Of a stretch of DNA of 64,000 nucleotides, positions 56,025 through 64,000 are shown one piece after another. This stretch comes from Paraburkholderia bryophila (GTDB lineage: Bacteria; Pseudomonadota; Gammaproteobacteria; Burkholderiales; Burkholderiaceae): NCBI RefSeq assembly GCF_003269035.1, contig NZ_QLTK01000001.1, positions 372,001 to 436,000 on the forward strand. Direction: 5' to 3'. The notes beneath the pieces are model-generated. The model did no database searches. It had not been told where the DNA came from and saw only the letters and a program-made list of their open reading frames with translations. A program made the translations under genes and the position numbers. How positions within the stretch are numbered: position 1 is the stretch's first letter; each line of letters begins with the position of its first letter.

Positions 56025-57638
56025 ATGGCGAATCCGCTGTCATCGTCGCAGTCTTCACTCACGCTGCCGCAGGGCATGGCCATCACGGCTGAGATCAAGC
56101 CGGGCTACGAAGCGATTCTCACGCGCGAAGGCCTCGAACTCGTCGCCGCGCTGCATCGCACGTTCGAGCCGCGCCGTCAGCAGTTGTTGCAGGCTCGCGC
56201 GGAACGCACGAAGCGTCTCGACGCCGGCGAGCGTCCCGATTTTCTCGCTGAAACGGAACACGTTCGCGACGGCGACTGGAAAATCGCGCCGCTGCCGCAG
56301 GATCTGCAATGCCGCCGCGTGGAAATCACCGGTCCGGTCGAGCGCAAGATGATCATCAACGCGCTGAATTCGGGCGCGGATTCGTACATGACCGACTTCG
56401 AGGATTCGAATGCGCCGAGCTGGGACAATCAGATCACCGGCCATATCAATCTGAAGGACGCGGTGCGCCGCACGATTTCGCTGGAACAGAACGGCAAATC
56501 GTACACGCTGAACGACAAGGTCGCCACGCTGATCGTGCGGCCGCGCGGCTGGCACCTCGACGAGAAGCACGTCACGGTGGACGGCAAGCGCGTGTCGGGC
56601 GGGATCTTCGACTTCGCGCTGTTCATGGTGCACAACGCGAAGGAACTGGTCGCACGCGGCTCGGGCCCCTACTTCTATCTGCCGAAGATGGAAAGCCATC
56701 TGGAAGCGCGTCTGTGGAACGATATTTTCCTCGCCGCGCAGGAAGCCGTCGGCGTGCCGCGCGGCACGATTCGCGCGACCGTGCTGATCGAAACGATCGT
56801 CGCCGCGTTCGAGATGGACGAGATTCTGTACGAACTGCGCGAGCATAGCTCGGGGCTGAACGCCGGCCGCTGGGACTACATCTTCTCGGCGATCAAGAAG
56901 TTCAAGGCCGACCGCGATTTCTGTCTCGCCGACCGTTCGCAGATCACGATGACCGCGCCGTTCATGCGTGCTTACGCGTTGCTGCTGCTGAAGACCTGCC
57001 ATCGTCGCAATGCGCCGGCGATCGGCGGCATGAGCGCGCTGATCCCGATCAAGAACGATCCGGCCGCGAACGACAAGGCGATGGGCGGCGTGCGCTCCGA
57101 CAAGGCGCGCGATGCCGGCGACGGTTACGACGGCGGCTGGGTCGCGCATCCGGGGCTGGTGCCGATCGCGATGGAAGAGTTCGTCAAGGTGCTCGGCGAC
57201 CAGCCGAACCAGATCGGCAAGCAACGCGACGACGTGCTGGTCACGGCGACCGACCTGACGGACTTCCGTCCGGAAGCACCGATCACCGAAGCCGGTCTGC
57301 GCAACAACATCAACGTCGGGATTCACTACCTGGGCGCGTGGCTCGCGGGCAATGGCTGCGTGCCGATTCACAACCTGATGGAAGATGCGGCGACGGCGGA
57401 GATTTCGCGCTCGCAGGTGTGGCAGTGGATTCGCTCGCCGAAGGGCAAGCTCGAGGACGGCCGCAAGGTGACGGCGGAACTGGTGCGCGACTTGTCGGCG
57501 CAGGAGCTCGATAACGTGAAGCAGGCCGTGGGCGGCGATACGAAGCCGTATGAGCGCGCCGCGCAAATCTTCGAAGAAATGTCGACGTCGGAGCAGTTCA
57601 CCGACTTTCTGACGCTGCCGCTGTACGAGGAAATCTGA
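56025..57638 (+). CDS. aceB: Malate synthase A
   Basis: Condenses glyoxylate and acetyl-CoA to malate, second step of the glyoxylate shunt. The 537-aa protein is the A-type length. It has the signature REHSSGLNAGRWDYIF (about 272-287), and intact catalytic Arg and Asp residues in the expected regions. The start at 56025 has AAGGAG 4 nt upstream. It lies 82 bp after the dehalogenase-like gene on the same strand. Confidence 0.98.
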   Translation: MANPLSSSQSSLTLPQGMAITAEIKPGYEAILTREGLELVAALHRTFEPRRQQLLQARAERTKRLDAGERPDFLAETEHVRDGDWKIAPLPQDLQCRRVEITGPVERKMIINALNSGADSYMTDFEDSNAPSWDNQITGHINLKDAVRRTISLEQNGKSYTLNDKVATLIVRPRGWHLDEKHVTVDGKRVSGGIFDFALFMVHNAKELVARGSGPYFYLPKMESHLEARLWNDIFLAAQEAVGVPRGTIRATVLIETIVAAFEMDEILYELREHSSGLNAGRWDYIFSAIKKFKADRDFCLADRSQITMTAPFMRAYALLLLKTCHRRNAPAIGGMSALIPIKNDPAANDKAMGGVRSDKARDAGDGYDGGWVAHPGLVPIAMEEFVKVLGDQPNQIGKQRDDVLVTATDLTDFRPEAPITEAGLRNNINVGIHYLGAWLAGNGCVPIHNLMEDAATAEISRSQVWQWIRSPKGKLEDGRKVTAELVRDLSAQELDNVKQAVGGDTKPYERAAQIFEEMSTSEQFTDFLTLPLYEEI

Positions 57639-57772
57639 CGCGGGCATTAGATGCATCCGCAACGAACGACGCAGTAGCAAGCCTGCTTTAGTTTCGCGCC
57701 AGTCGTGCATTCGTGCACTTCCGCATGACGCGCGATGTGACAGCGGCTTGCGTCGCAAGACTGACCGACCGG

Positions 57773-57817
57773 ACGGCCCGACAGGCGTGAGCTTGCCGGG
57801 CCGTTTTTTTGGCCCGG
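57773..57817. terminator. Terminator after aceB with an alternative hairpin
   Basis: ACGGCCCG (57773-57780) pairs CGGGCCGT (57797-57804), followed by seven T. CCGGGCC (57796-57802) can instead pair GGCCCGG (57811-57817) across the T-run. The second stem makes the site work from the opposite strand too, for the convergent GGCT-like gene. Confidence 0.88.
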
Positions 57818-57876
57818 TTACTGGTTTGCGCGTTGCGCTGCGGTGCCTTGCGCGCTACCTGCGCGCAACGGTCCGC

Positions 57877-58278
57877 TCAGCGCGTGCCGCGGTACTCGAC
57901 CCAATCGCCCGATCTGATCTCCGGCAAGCCCTTCACCGCACTCGGCGCGACCGGATAGAAACGGCAATTCACGACGTTGCCGTCCACCTTCACCATCACC
58001 TCGCGCGCGAGGAAACGATCTTCGACGCCCGGGTATACCGCTTCGATCTCGTCGAGTACCGCGACCAGTTCGTCTTCGATTTCGTAGACGTCGCCGATCA
58101 CGTCGACGCCGGCTTCGTCGACCACCAGCCCCGGATACGAGCCGAAGTCGAACAGATGGCCACGCACCGTGGCCGTGCCGAGCAGAGTCGGCAAGGCGAT
58201 CTCATTGCGAACCGCGGCGTCGCGGATGTCGTTCACTTCTCCGGCGCGCAACGTGCCGTATACAAAGACGGTTTGCAT
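57877..58278 (-). CDS. Gamma-glutamylcyclotransferase-like protein (AIG2/GGACT family)
   Basis: A 133-aa protein with the family start MQTVFVYGTLRAG (the GTLR loop) and acidic segments VYEIEDELVAVLDEIE. This fits the BtrG/YtfP type of gamma-glutamylamine cyclotransferase. Substrate unknown. Convergent with aceB and followed by its own spacing to the RraA-like gene on the same strand (77 bp). Confidence 0.9.
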   Translation of the reverse strand: MQTVFVYGTLRAGEVNDIRDAAVRNEIALPTLLGTATVRGHLFDFGSYPGLVVDEAGVDVIGDVYEIEDELVAVLDEIEAVYPGVEDRFLAREVMVKVDGNVVNCRFYPVAPSAVKGLPEIRSGDWVEYRGTR

Positions 58279-58355
58279 CGTCGTTTGCTCTCCTTGAATG
58301 GGTGGTCGGGTGGATCCTGTTTGAGGCGTGGTTCGATGTGGGGTTCAGCCGCGAT

Positions 58356-58850
58356 TCACTGGAGTTCGACGTCTGAAACCAGCACGCCGTCGATGTCCGC
58401 GTAGATCCATTCACCGGGATGCACGAGCGCGCCGGGCAACTGCACCGGCACGTCGCGTTGGCCGCCGCCGAGCTTCTGGCAACGTCGCGGATGGGTGGTG
58501 AGCGCTATCACACCGACGTCGGCTTCGTTCAACTCCAGCGCGTCGCGCACGCAGCCGTTCACCACGATGCCCGCCCAACCGTTGCGCTGCGCGATCTGCG
58601 CGAGGTTACCGCCGACCAGCGCACCTCGCAGACTGCCGCCGCCGTCGACCACCAGCACCCGGCCCGCACCCGGCTCCTCGAGCGTGGCGCGCACGAGTGC
58701 ATTGTCTTCGAAGACTTTGAGCGTCACCGCTTCGCCGCTGAAACTCTCGCTGCGGCTAAACAGATGAAAAACCGGCTCGAGCACGCGCAAGGCGCCGCGC
58801 GTCAGCTGGTCCTCGTGCGCGTCGCAGAGGTCCGCGGTAGCAAAGGTCAT
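58356..58850 (-). CDS. rraA: RraA-family protein (RNase E activity regulator / HMG aldolase fold)
   Basis: A 164-aa RraA-like protein. It carries [37 protein letters not shown], the conserved substrate/ring region, and ends [11 protein letters not shown]. RraA inhibits RNase E in E. coli; related proteins are aldolases, so the role here is uncertain. The start at 58850 ([14 protein letters not shown]) fits the family; an upstream ATG would add 20 residues. It lies 77 bp upstream of the cyclotransferase gene. Confidence 0.92.
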   Translation of the reverse strand: MTFATADLCDAHEDQLTRGALRVLEPVFHLFSRSESFSGEAVTLKVFEDNALVRATLEEPGAGRVLVVDGGGSLRGALVGGNLAQIAQRNGWAGIVVNGCVRDALELNEADVGVIALTTHPRRCQKLGGGQRDVPVQLPGALVHPGEWIYADIDGVLVSDVELQ

Positions 58851-58934
58851 GGAGTTTTCTCCTCGAAGGACGGGCAATCGGGACATTATGCAACTTTGAG
58901 GTCCCGGCAAGGTGTCGAACGCGGGCGTGCCGTA

Positions 58935-59035
58935 GCGGGCGATGTGCGGGCGGGCGATGTGCGGGCGGCGATGTGCGGGCGGCGGTTGCGCGTGACGGTT
59001 GGGCGTGACGGTTGGGCGTGACGGGTACGCGTGAC
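58935..59035. repeat. Two GC-rich tandem repeats upstream of the AraC regulator
   Basis: First a 14-15-bp repeat: gatgtgcgggcgg-type units at 58941, 58956, 58970. Then four 13-bp-spaced gtgac units at 58992, 59005, 59018, 59031 (gtgacggttgggc type). They lie in a 347-bp gene-free gap (58851-59197) between RraA and the AraC gene. No promoter was recognised there. Confidence 0.85.
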
Positions 59036-59197
59036 AGCGACCGGTGAAGGGCTGCGGCCAGCGGCGGCAATGACGCTGACGCGACCAATGCCCTGGCGGC
59101 GGCGCTGGGGTCGGGCCGCTTGCTACACACGCCGCCTGTAGGGTACGGTTGTTGCCCCTACTCTTCAGCGCTCGATTCTCCCGATCGAGCTCTCACC

Positions 59198-60049
59198 ATG
59201 ACTTCGTCCGTCGACTTCGCTCCAGCGAGCTTCGTCCACTTCGCCGACATTCCACCGGCGTTCCGGCCGAACGAGACGCACCCGATCCGCGTACGCTCTC
59301 GGCCGATGCCCGCCGGCTGGCGCATTGCGCGTCATACGCACGCGTGGGCCCAGGTGGCCTATGCATCGCGCGGTGTGCTGCGGGTCGCGACGAGCGGCAC
59401 GACGTGGATGGTGCCGCCCTCCCGTGCAATCTGGGTGCCGCCGCATGTGGAGCACGAAGTGTTCGCCGTCGAAGATGCGTTTTTGCGCACACTCTATATC
59501 GCCGAAAACACCGTGCCCGCCGGACTCGATACGCCGCGCGTCGTCGAAGTCTCCGATCTGCTGCGCGAAGTGATTGCCGCGCTCGATACGCCGGACATTC
59601 CGGCTGTACGCGAGCAACTGCTCGGCGCGCTGGCACTCGATGAACTGACGCGTTCCGAGCCGCTGCCGCTTTCCGTACCAATGCCTAACGAAAAACGTCT
59701 GCGTGCGTTGTGCGAGGCGGTGCTCGCGGATCCGACACACGGCGAGTCGCTCGAACAATGGGCCAGCAGCGTCGGCGCGAGTAGCCGTACGATCGCCCGG
59801 CTGTTTCGACAGGAACTCGGGGTGAGTTTTTCGCAATGGCGTCAGCAGGCGATTCTCGCGCGCGCGATTCCGCTATTGAGTCAGGGACGGCCGCTTTCGC
59901 ATGTCGCGCTGGAATTGGGCTATCAGAGCCAGAGCGCGTTTTCGGCGATGTTCCGGCGCGCCTTCGGTGAAAGTCCGCGCGCGTTCATCGAACGTGGATC
60001 GGAGCATCGCGCCGCAACGGGGGATCACGAAGATCGGGAGACGGATTAG
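59198..60049 (+). CDS. AraC-family transcriptional regulator with a cupin-type sensing domain
   Basis: A 283-aa protein. The N-terminal part (about 30-110) is cupin-like (RHTHAWAQVAYASRG and VPPHVEHEVFAVEDA), and the C-terminal part (about 175-270) is an AraC double HTH, including SLEQWASSVGASSRTIARLFRQE and SHVALELGYQSQSAFSAMFRRAFG. The start at 59198 is used; the open frame upstream does not match. Target genes are not known. Confidence 0.94.
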   Translation: MTSSVDFAPASFVHFADIPPAFRPNETHPIRVRSRPMPAGWRIARHTHAWAQVAYASRGVLRVATSGTTWMVPPSRAIWVPPHVEHEVFAVEDAFLRTLYIAENTVPAGLDTPRVVEVSDLLREVIAALDTPDIPAVREQLLGALALDELTRSEPLPLSVPMPNEKRLRALCEAVLADPTHGESLEQWASSVGASSRTIARLFRQELGVSFSQWRQQAILARAIPLLSQGRPLSHVALELGYQSQSAFSAMFRRAFGESPRAFIERGSEHRAATGDHEDRETD

Positions 60050-60108
60050 ACGCGCAGTGCTATAGCGCACGACGTGGTGCGAAGCAAATCCTCAGCCGCC
60101 CCTCGTCC

Positions 60109-60573
60109 TCAAACTCGCAGCGCCAGATGCCGGATCGCGCCAAGTTGCGCCAGACGCGGCCCGCTCAGCTTATAGCCCTTGCGCTGATACAACCGCGCGG
60201 CGGGATTGTCGACGAACACGCGCAACTGCAACTCGCGCAAACCACGCTCGCGCGCCCATTGATGCGAGATATCCAGCAGATACGTGCCCGCTCCCAGCCT
60301 CCGATGCCCTTCCGCAATCTGCACGTCGCGGATGTGCAGCGAATCGCCTTCCTGCGTGATGCGCAACACGCCGATCGGTTGGCCATCCATCTCGAGAATA
60401 AAATTCTCCGACTCGCGCCAGCTACCGAGGAACAGATCAGCCCGCCACACCAGATGATGCCGCCGGTAATAGCCGCCCATATTGGCGCGAGTCAGCGCCT
60501 CGGCGAACTCGAAATCGTCCATGCTGGCATTGCGCAGATGAAACGGCGACGGAGCTTCGGATGGATCGGACAT
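60109..60573 (-). CDS. GNAT-family N-acetyltransferase
   Basis: A 154-aa protein. The acetyl-CoA-binding motif is AEGHRRLGAGTYLLD, followed by RELQLRVFVDNPAARLYQRKGYK, a typical GNAT C-terminal half. Substrate unknown. The start at 60573 (MSDPSEAPSPFHLRNA) is chosen; an upstream one adds 19 residues. It converges with the AraC gene and is followed upstream by the tRNA cluster terminator. Confidence 0.92.
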   Translation of the reverse strand: MSDPSEAPSPFHLRNASMDDFEFAEALTRANMGGYYRRHHLVWRADLFLGSWRESENFILEMDGQPIGVLRITQEGDSLHIRDVQIAEGHRRLGAGTYLLDISHQWARERGLRELQLRVFVDNPAARLYQRKGYKLSGPRLAQLGAIRHLALRV

Positions 60574-60714
60574 GGTGGGGCGGCAAAGATGAGTCGGGTC
60601 AACGGTAAAACAGGCTGCGCGTGCTGGCAATGGCTGTTTGTCCCGAGCATACCCAGGCGGCGTGGATCGTGGAAATAAATGCGCGCAACAATGACGCGGA
60701 TCCCGCGCGGGAAT

Positions 60715-60746
60715 AAAAAAAGCCCACTTCTTTCGAAGTGGGCTTT
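60715..60746 (-). terminator. Terminator of the tRNA operon
   Basis: Perfect stem GCCCACTTC/GAAGTGGGC (60722-60730 and 60735-60743) with loop tttc. Read on the minus strand it is followed by a run of seven U. It lies directly downstream of the last tRNA-Asp. Confidence 0.95.
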
Positions 60747-60754
60747 CTCAAATC

Positions 60755-60831
60755 TGGCGGAGCGGACGGGACTCGAACCCGCGACCCCCGGCGTGACAGG
60801 CCGGTATTCTAACCAACTGAACTACCGCTCC
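60755..60831 (-). tRNA. tRNA-Asp (GTC), copy 2 in transcript order
   Basis: 77-nt cloverleaf including encoded CCA. Acceptor stem GGAGCGG pairs CCGCTCC, the anticodon loop holds GTC (CTGTCAC), and the T arm has GTTCGAG. Last tRNA of the array, before the terminator. It differs from the other copy by a compensating base pair in the acceptor stem. Confidence 0.97.
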
Positions 60832-60913
60832 AGATTTTCGCACCGCAGCGAATGAAACCAAGCTCACTCGCCGACTACACCGTTCAACTGCTGACCGAAC
60901 GACGCCGATGTCT

Positions 60914-60989
60914 TGGCGTCCCCTAGGGGATTCGAACCCCTGTACTCACCGTGAAAGGGTGATGTCCTAGGCCTCTAGACGAAGGGGAC
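60914..60989 (-). tRNA. tRNA-Glu (TTC), copy 2 in transcript order
   Basis: 76 nt with encoded CCA. Acceptor GTCCCCT pairs AGGGGAC; the anticodon loop holds TTC (CTTTCAC); T arm GGTTCGAATC. Very similar to the E. coli tRNA-Glu. Confidence 0.97.
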
Positions 60990-61013
60990 AACGTACTGCT
61001 TACACCTTTAATG

Positions 61014-61047
61014 AAAAAGCCCGTTCAGGTTCGTATGAACGGGCTTT
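61014..61047 (-). terminator. Hairpin with U-run between the first tRNA-Asp and the second tRNA-Glu
   Basis: Perfect stem GCCCGTTCA/TGAACGGGC (61019-61027 and 61036-61044), extended by AAA/TTT, and five U on the minus strand. It could partially terminate, or serve as a processing/stability hairpin, giving more of the first tRNAs than the second pair. Confidence 0.85.
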
Positions 61048-61050
61048 GTC

Positions 61051-61127
61051 TGGCGGAGTGGACGGGACTCGAACCCGCGACCCCCGGCGTGACAGGCCGG
61101 TATTCTAACCAACTGAACTACCACTCC
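61051..61127 (-). tRNA. tRNA-Asp (GTC), copy 1 in transcript order
   Basis: 77 nt with encoded CCA. Acceptor stem GGAGTGG pairs CCACTCC; the other copy has GGAGCGG/CCGCTCC. The rest is the same, with anticodon GTC. Confidence 0.97.
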
Positions 61128-61228
61128 AGTTTGCCCATCTTGGCTTGCGAGCGTTGGTTTTTTCTCTGCAAGCTGCGCTGCTTTACTGCCACTCGAATTA
61201 CTTCGAACACTAAAGCGACGCTGATGTT

Positions 61229-61304
61229 TGGCGTCCCCTAGGGGATTCGAACCCCTGTACTCACCGTGAAAGGGTGATGTCCTAGGCCTCTAGACGAAGG
61301 GGAC
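61229..61304 (-). tRNA. tRNA-Glu (TTC), copy 1 in transcript order
   Basis: 76 nt with encoded CCA, the same sequence as the second copy across the mature tRNA as far as I can see. Preceded on the plus strand by 13 nt that resemble the flank of the other copy. Confidence 0.97.
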
Positions 61305-61469
61305 ATAATCTTTTCAGATCTGTCTTTAACTCGCTGCCAACTTACGCTAACTTCTCAGTTATTTCGTTTCGTCAACTACGAAGACCGCTATTCTAACTAC
61401 TTAACAACCGTTTGTGAAGTTTTTTTTGCTACAAGTTCCATACTTCGGAACAACTTCACTCTGCTCTGA

Positions 61470-61545
<76 letters not shown>

Positions 61546-61564
61546 CTTGCAGAACAGAAACGAG

Positions 61565-61593
61565 ATTCTAGAGGCCAATTTGCGCTTTGTAAA
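61565..61593 (-). promoter_or_regulatory. Predicted strong promoter of the tRNA array
   Basis: Read on the minus strand: -35 TTTACA (61588-61593), a 17-bp spacer, -10 TAGAAT (61565-61570). Each hexamer matches 5 of 6 consensus positions with the ideal spacing. It ends about 20 bp upstream of tRNA-Ala, so the array is not dependent on gltX transcription. Confidence 0.88.
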
Positions 61594-61607
61594 GACCCTT
61601 TGAGCAA

Positions 61608-61640
61608 TTGCATGCGACTTTTTTCACAAGTCGCATGCAA
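61608..61640 (-). terminator. Long hairpin downstream of gltX
   Basis: A perfect 13-bp stem, TTGCATGCGACTT (61608-61620) and AAGTCGCATGCAA (61628-61640), loop 7 nt. It lies 28 bp after the gltX stop and just upstream of the tRNA promoter. No U-run follows, so it is a weaker terminator or mRNA 3' stabiliser than the others. Confidence 0.7.
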
Positions 61641-61667
61641 ACCCTCTCAAGGTCCGCGCGAACGCGC

Positions 61668-63077
61668 TTATCCCAGCGCTTTTTCGATACGGCCGACGAC
61701 GACATCGCGGCCAAACAGCATCAACACGCTGTCGATCGACGGCGTATGCGTGGTGCCCGCCACCAGCAGACGCACCGGCATGGCCAGCTGCGGCATCTTC
61801 AGCTTGTGGGCGCCGAGCGTGGCCTTCAGCGTGGCAGCGATCGCTTCTTTGGTCCATTCGGCGGTCTTCAGGCCAACCGCCAGATCGGCCAGCGCCGGAC
61901 GCACCACGTCGGTCACGTGTTGAGCCAAGGCCTCGGCCTCGGGCGCCGGCGCGCGATAGAACATCGCCGCATTCTCCGCAATTTCCTTCACCGTCGATGC
62001 ACGGTCCTTCAGCAAGCCCACCACCGACGTCAGATCCGCGCCCTGCGCCAGCGCGACTTCCTCGATACCCTGCTCGGCAAGGAAAGGCTTCGCCAGCTCC
62101 GCGAGCCGCGCGTTGTCCGCTTCCTTGATGTAGTGCGCATTCAGCCAGCTCAGCTTGTTGTGGTCGTACTGCGCCGGCGACTTGCCCAGATGCTCCAGAT
62201 CGAACCATTCGACGAACTGCTCGCGCGAGAAAATTTCCGCGTCGCCATGCGACCAGCCCAGACGCGCCAGGTAATTGACCACGGCTTCCGGCAGGAAACC
62301 CGCCTCGCGATAGGCCATCACGCTCATCGCGCCATGGCGCTTGCTCATCTTCTCGCCCTGCTCGTTCAGCACGGTCGGCAAGTGCGCGTACACCGGCGGT
62401 TCGCCGCCGAGCGCACGCAGAATGTTGATCTGCCGCGGCGTGTTGTTGACGTGATCGTCGCCGCGAATCACGTGCGTGATGCGCATGTCGAGATCGTCGA
62501 CCACCACGCAGAAGTTGTAGATCGGCGTGCCGTCCGGGCGCGCAACGACCAGGTCGTCCAGCTCCTCGTTCGAGATCTCGATATGCCCCTTCACCGCGTC
62601 GTCCCAGGCGACCACGCCGCTCAACGGATTGCGGAAGCGCAGCACCGGCTGCACGCCGGCCGGCGGCTGCGGCAGCACCTTGCCCGGCTCCGGGCGCCAA
62701 GTGCCGTCGTAGCGCGGCTTTTCGCCCGCTTCACGCTGACGCTCGCGCAGCGCGTCGAGTTCTTCCGTGGACATGTAGCACGGGTAGACAAGGCCGGCTT
62801 CGCGCATCTGCTGCAGCACTTCGCGATAACGGTCCATGTTCTGCATCTGGTAGAACGGGCCTTCGTCGACATCGAGGCCGAGCCACTGCATGCCGTCGAG
62901 GATGGCGTCGACCGCCTCGGTGCTGGAACGCTCGACGTCGGTGTCCTCGATCCGCAGCACGAAGGTCCCTTTCATCTTGCGCGCGAACGCCCACGGATAG
63001 AGCGCGGAGCGAATGTTGCCGAGGTGGATGAAGCCGGTGGGACTCGGTGCGAAACGGGTACGAACGGAGGTGGTCAT
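61668..63077 (-). CDS. gltX: Glutamyl-tRNA synthetase
   Basis: A class I aminoacyl-tRNA synthetase that charges tRNA-Glu. The 469-aa protein has [19 protein letters not shown] with the HIGH-type motif (HLGN, 18-21) and the KMSKR loop ([10 protein letters not shown], near residue 240-246). Length and layout are normal for a non-discriminating or discriminating GluRS; the sequence does not decide. It is followed by the tRNA-Ala-Glu-Asp-Glu-Asp array on the same strand. Confidence 0.98.
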   Translation of the reverse strand: MTTSVRTRFAPSPTGFIHLGNIRSALYPWAFARKMKGTFVLRIEDTDVERSSTEAVDAILDGMQWLGLDVDEGPFYQMQNMDRYREVLQQMREAGLVYPCYMSTEELDALRERQREAGEKPRYDGTWRPEPGKVLPQPPAGVQPVLRFRNPLSGVVAWDDAVKGHIEISNEELDDLVVARPDGTPIYNFCVVVDDLDMRITHVIRGDDHVNNTPRQINILRALGGEPPVYAHLPTVLNEQGEKMSKRHGAMSVMAYREAGFLPEAVVNYLARLGWSHGDAEIFSREQFVEWFDLEHLGKSPAQYDHNKLSWLNAHYIKEADNARLAELAKPFLAEQGIEEVALAQGADLTSVVGLLKDRASTVKEIAENAAMFYRAPAPEAEALAQHVTDVVRPALADLAVGLKTAEWTKEAIAATLKATLGAHKLKMPQLAMPVRLLVAGTTHTPSIDSVLMLFGRDVVVGRIEKALG

Positions 63078-63474
63078 TAGCGGTTACTCGGAAGACAGGC
63101 GCCGGCGCCTTGACGGGCCAAACCCGTGAAGCGCGGCAGCGGAGCGCGCCCATACGGCGAACAGACCGCGCGCATGGACACGAAGGAAATAAATACGAGA
63201 GCCGAATTATACCTTTGCTCATCGCGTTGCCTGCCCTCGTCCGAATGGCCAATGACGCGACGCCGCCATCACCCGAAGGGTCTCGCTGCAACGTTTCATT
63301 ACCGCGCCGCCGCGCCCCCGGCGCTTTGATTTATGATGTGCGCGCGCTGCGACTCGTGATCGAACCACAGCGCATGGAATCGCCACCGGCGACCCTGTCC
63401 GTTCGACTCACCCCGTCTGATTGCGGCTCGAGGCCACGCTGTTCGCGTCGCCCGTGCCGTTGCTGGAGAACCCG
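63078..63474. other. Divergent region between gltX and the patatin-like gene
   Basis: About 397 bp. A perfect -10-like TATAAT on the minus strand (63206-63211) lies about 130 bp before gltX, but no good -35 is seen. The half nearer the lipoprotein gene shows no clear promoter, only a ribosome binding site (GGAGAA) for it. No credible gene. Confidence 0.55.
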
Positions 63475-64000
63475 TTGAAATCCACCCCGCCCTGTCTCGC
63501 CCGCCGCAATTTCTCACTGGCCGCCGCTTCCGCCGTGCTGGCCGCCTGCACCACGACCGGCAGCAAGCTCGAGGGCTCGCCGATCACCGCTACACCGACC
63601 CCGTCCACGCCGCCGCTCGACAAGCCGCAGCGCCCGGTGCGCGTCGCGCTCGCGCTGGGCGGCGGTGCCGCGCGCGGCTTCGCGCACATCGGCGTGATCA
63701 AGGCGCTCGAGGCGCGCAACATCCAGGTCGACCTGGTCGCGGGCACGAGCGCGGGCTCGGTGGTTGGCGCGCTGTACGCGTCGGGCATGAACGGCTTCGC
63801 GCTCAACAAGCTGGCGCTGACCATGGACGAAGCGTCGATCAGCGACTGGGCCATGCCGTTTCGCACGCGCGGCTTCCTGCAAGGCATCGCACTGCAGAAC
63901 TACCTGAACACCACGCTGAACAACCGCCCGATCGAGAAGATGGTCAAGCCGCTCGGCGTGGTCGCCACCGACCTCAACAGCGGCCAGCCGATCCTGTTCC
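63475..64000 (+). CDS. Patatin-like phospholipase family lipoprotein, truncated by the window edge
   Basis: The first 175 residues are visible. The start is TTG at 63475, with GGAGAA 6 nt upstream. The N-terminus has a twin-Arg ([16 protein letters not shown]) and a lipobox LAAC with Cys25, so it should be a lipoprotein, possibly exported by Tat. The patatin core has the oxyanion loop GGGAARG (about 62-68) and the nucleophile motif GTSAG with Ser92. It is a likely RssA/patatin hydrolase of lipids at the membrane. The 3' part is outside the window. Confidence 0.9.
   Translation, partial: MKSTPPCLARRNFSLAAASAVLAACTTTGSKLEGSPITATPTPSTPPLDKPQRPVRVALALGGGAARGFAHIGVIKALEARNIQVDLVAGTSAGSVVGALYASGMNGFALNKLALTMDEASISDWAMPFRTRGFLQGIALQNYLNTTLNNRPIEKMVKPLGVVATDLNSGQPILF

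Overview
The window looks like core chromosome from a betaproteobacterium of the Burkholderia/Paraburkholderia group. The GC content and third-position GC are high. The envelope/translation cluster rpsB-tsf-pyrH-frr-uppS-cdsA-dxr-rseP-bamA-skp-lpxD-fabZ-lpxA-lpxB is in the order usual for that group, and most proteins read as family members typical of it. I see no transposase, integrase, phage gene, CRISPR array or obvious island; almost every gene is housekeeping. The genus is an inference from gene order and protein character, not from a database match.

Layout. (1) 1-13654, minus strand: a 14-gene cluster running from ribosomal protein S2 and EF-Ts through UMP kinase, ribosome recycling factor, undecaprenyl-PP synthase, CDP-diglyceride synthase, DXP reductoisomerase, RseP, BamA, Skp and the early lipid A genes. 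A canonical promoter lies about 250 nt upstream of rpsB, and a strong intrinsic terminator sits between rpsB and tsf. (2) 14101-19780, plus strand: map-glnD-rluB; RluB carries a very long arginine/glycine-rich repeat domain. (3) 19927-28838, minus strand: smc, zipA, ligA and def (chromosome and cell-division functions plus N-terminal processing), preceded by a DMT-type transporter. (4) 29268-39536, plus strand except a glutathione peroxidase: the lysine/DAP genes dapC-dapD-(ArsC-like)-dapE, then prmB, cardiolipin synthase, an ABC-F ATPase and a CaiB/BaiF enzyme. (5) 39673-42603, minus strand: alr-radA and a small unknown gene. (6) 42824-45011, plus strand: lplT and thiD. (7) 45056-48582, minus strand: a tightly overlapping set tsaB-rimI-uracil-DNA glycosylase-DUF1853. 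(8) 48751-51328: acyl-CoA-binding protein and a DEAD-box helicase with a long leader. (9) 51804-57638: a glyoxylate-shunt neighbourhood with aceA and aceB on either side of a universal stress protein, a LysR regulator and a divergently transcribed haloacid-dehalogenase-like gene. (10) 57877-60573: small metabolic genes and regulators. (11) 60755-63077, minus strand: gltX followed by a tRNA array Ala-Glu-Asp-Glu-Asp with its own strong promoter. (12) 63475 to the right edge: a truncated patatin-like lipoprotein.

The genes work together in three clear blocks. The first is outer-membrane assembly plus isoprenoid, phospholipid and lipid A precursor supply, tied to translation factors. The second is DAP/lysine and D-alanine supply for peptidoglycan. 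The third is acetate/fatty-acid carbon use through isocitrate lyase and malate synthase. No convincing undescribed multi-gene system was found. The features most worth a second look are the RluB repeat domain, the in-frame 9-bp microsatellite in tsaB, the duplicated Glu-Asp tRNA pairs beside gltX, several perfect inverted repeats in the aceA, LysR and helicase control regions, and a possible small RNA or small ORF downstream of aceA.
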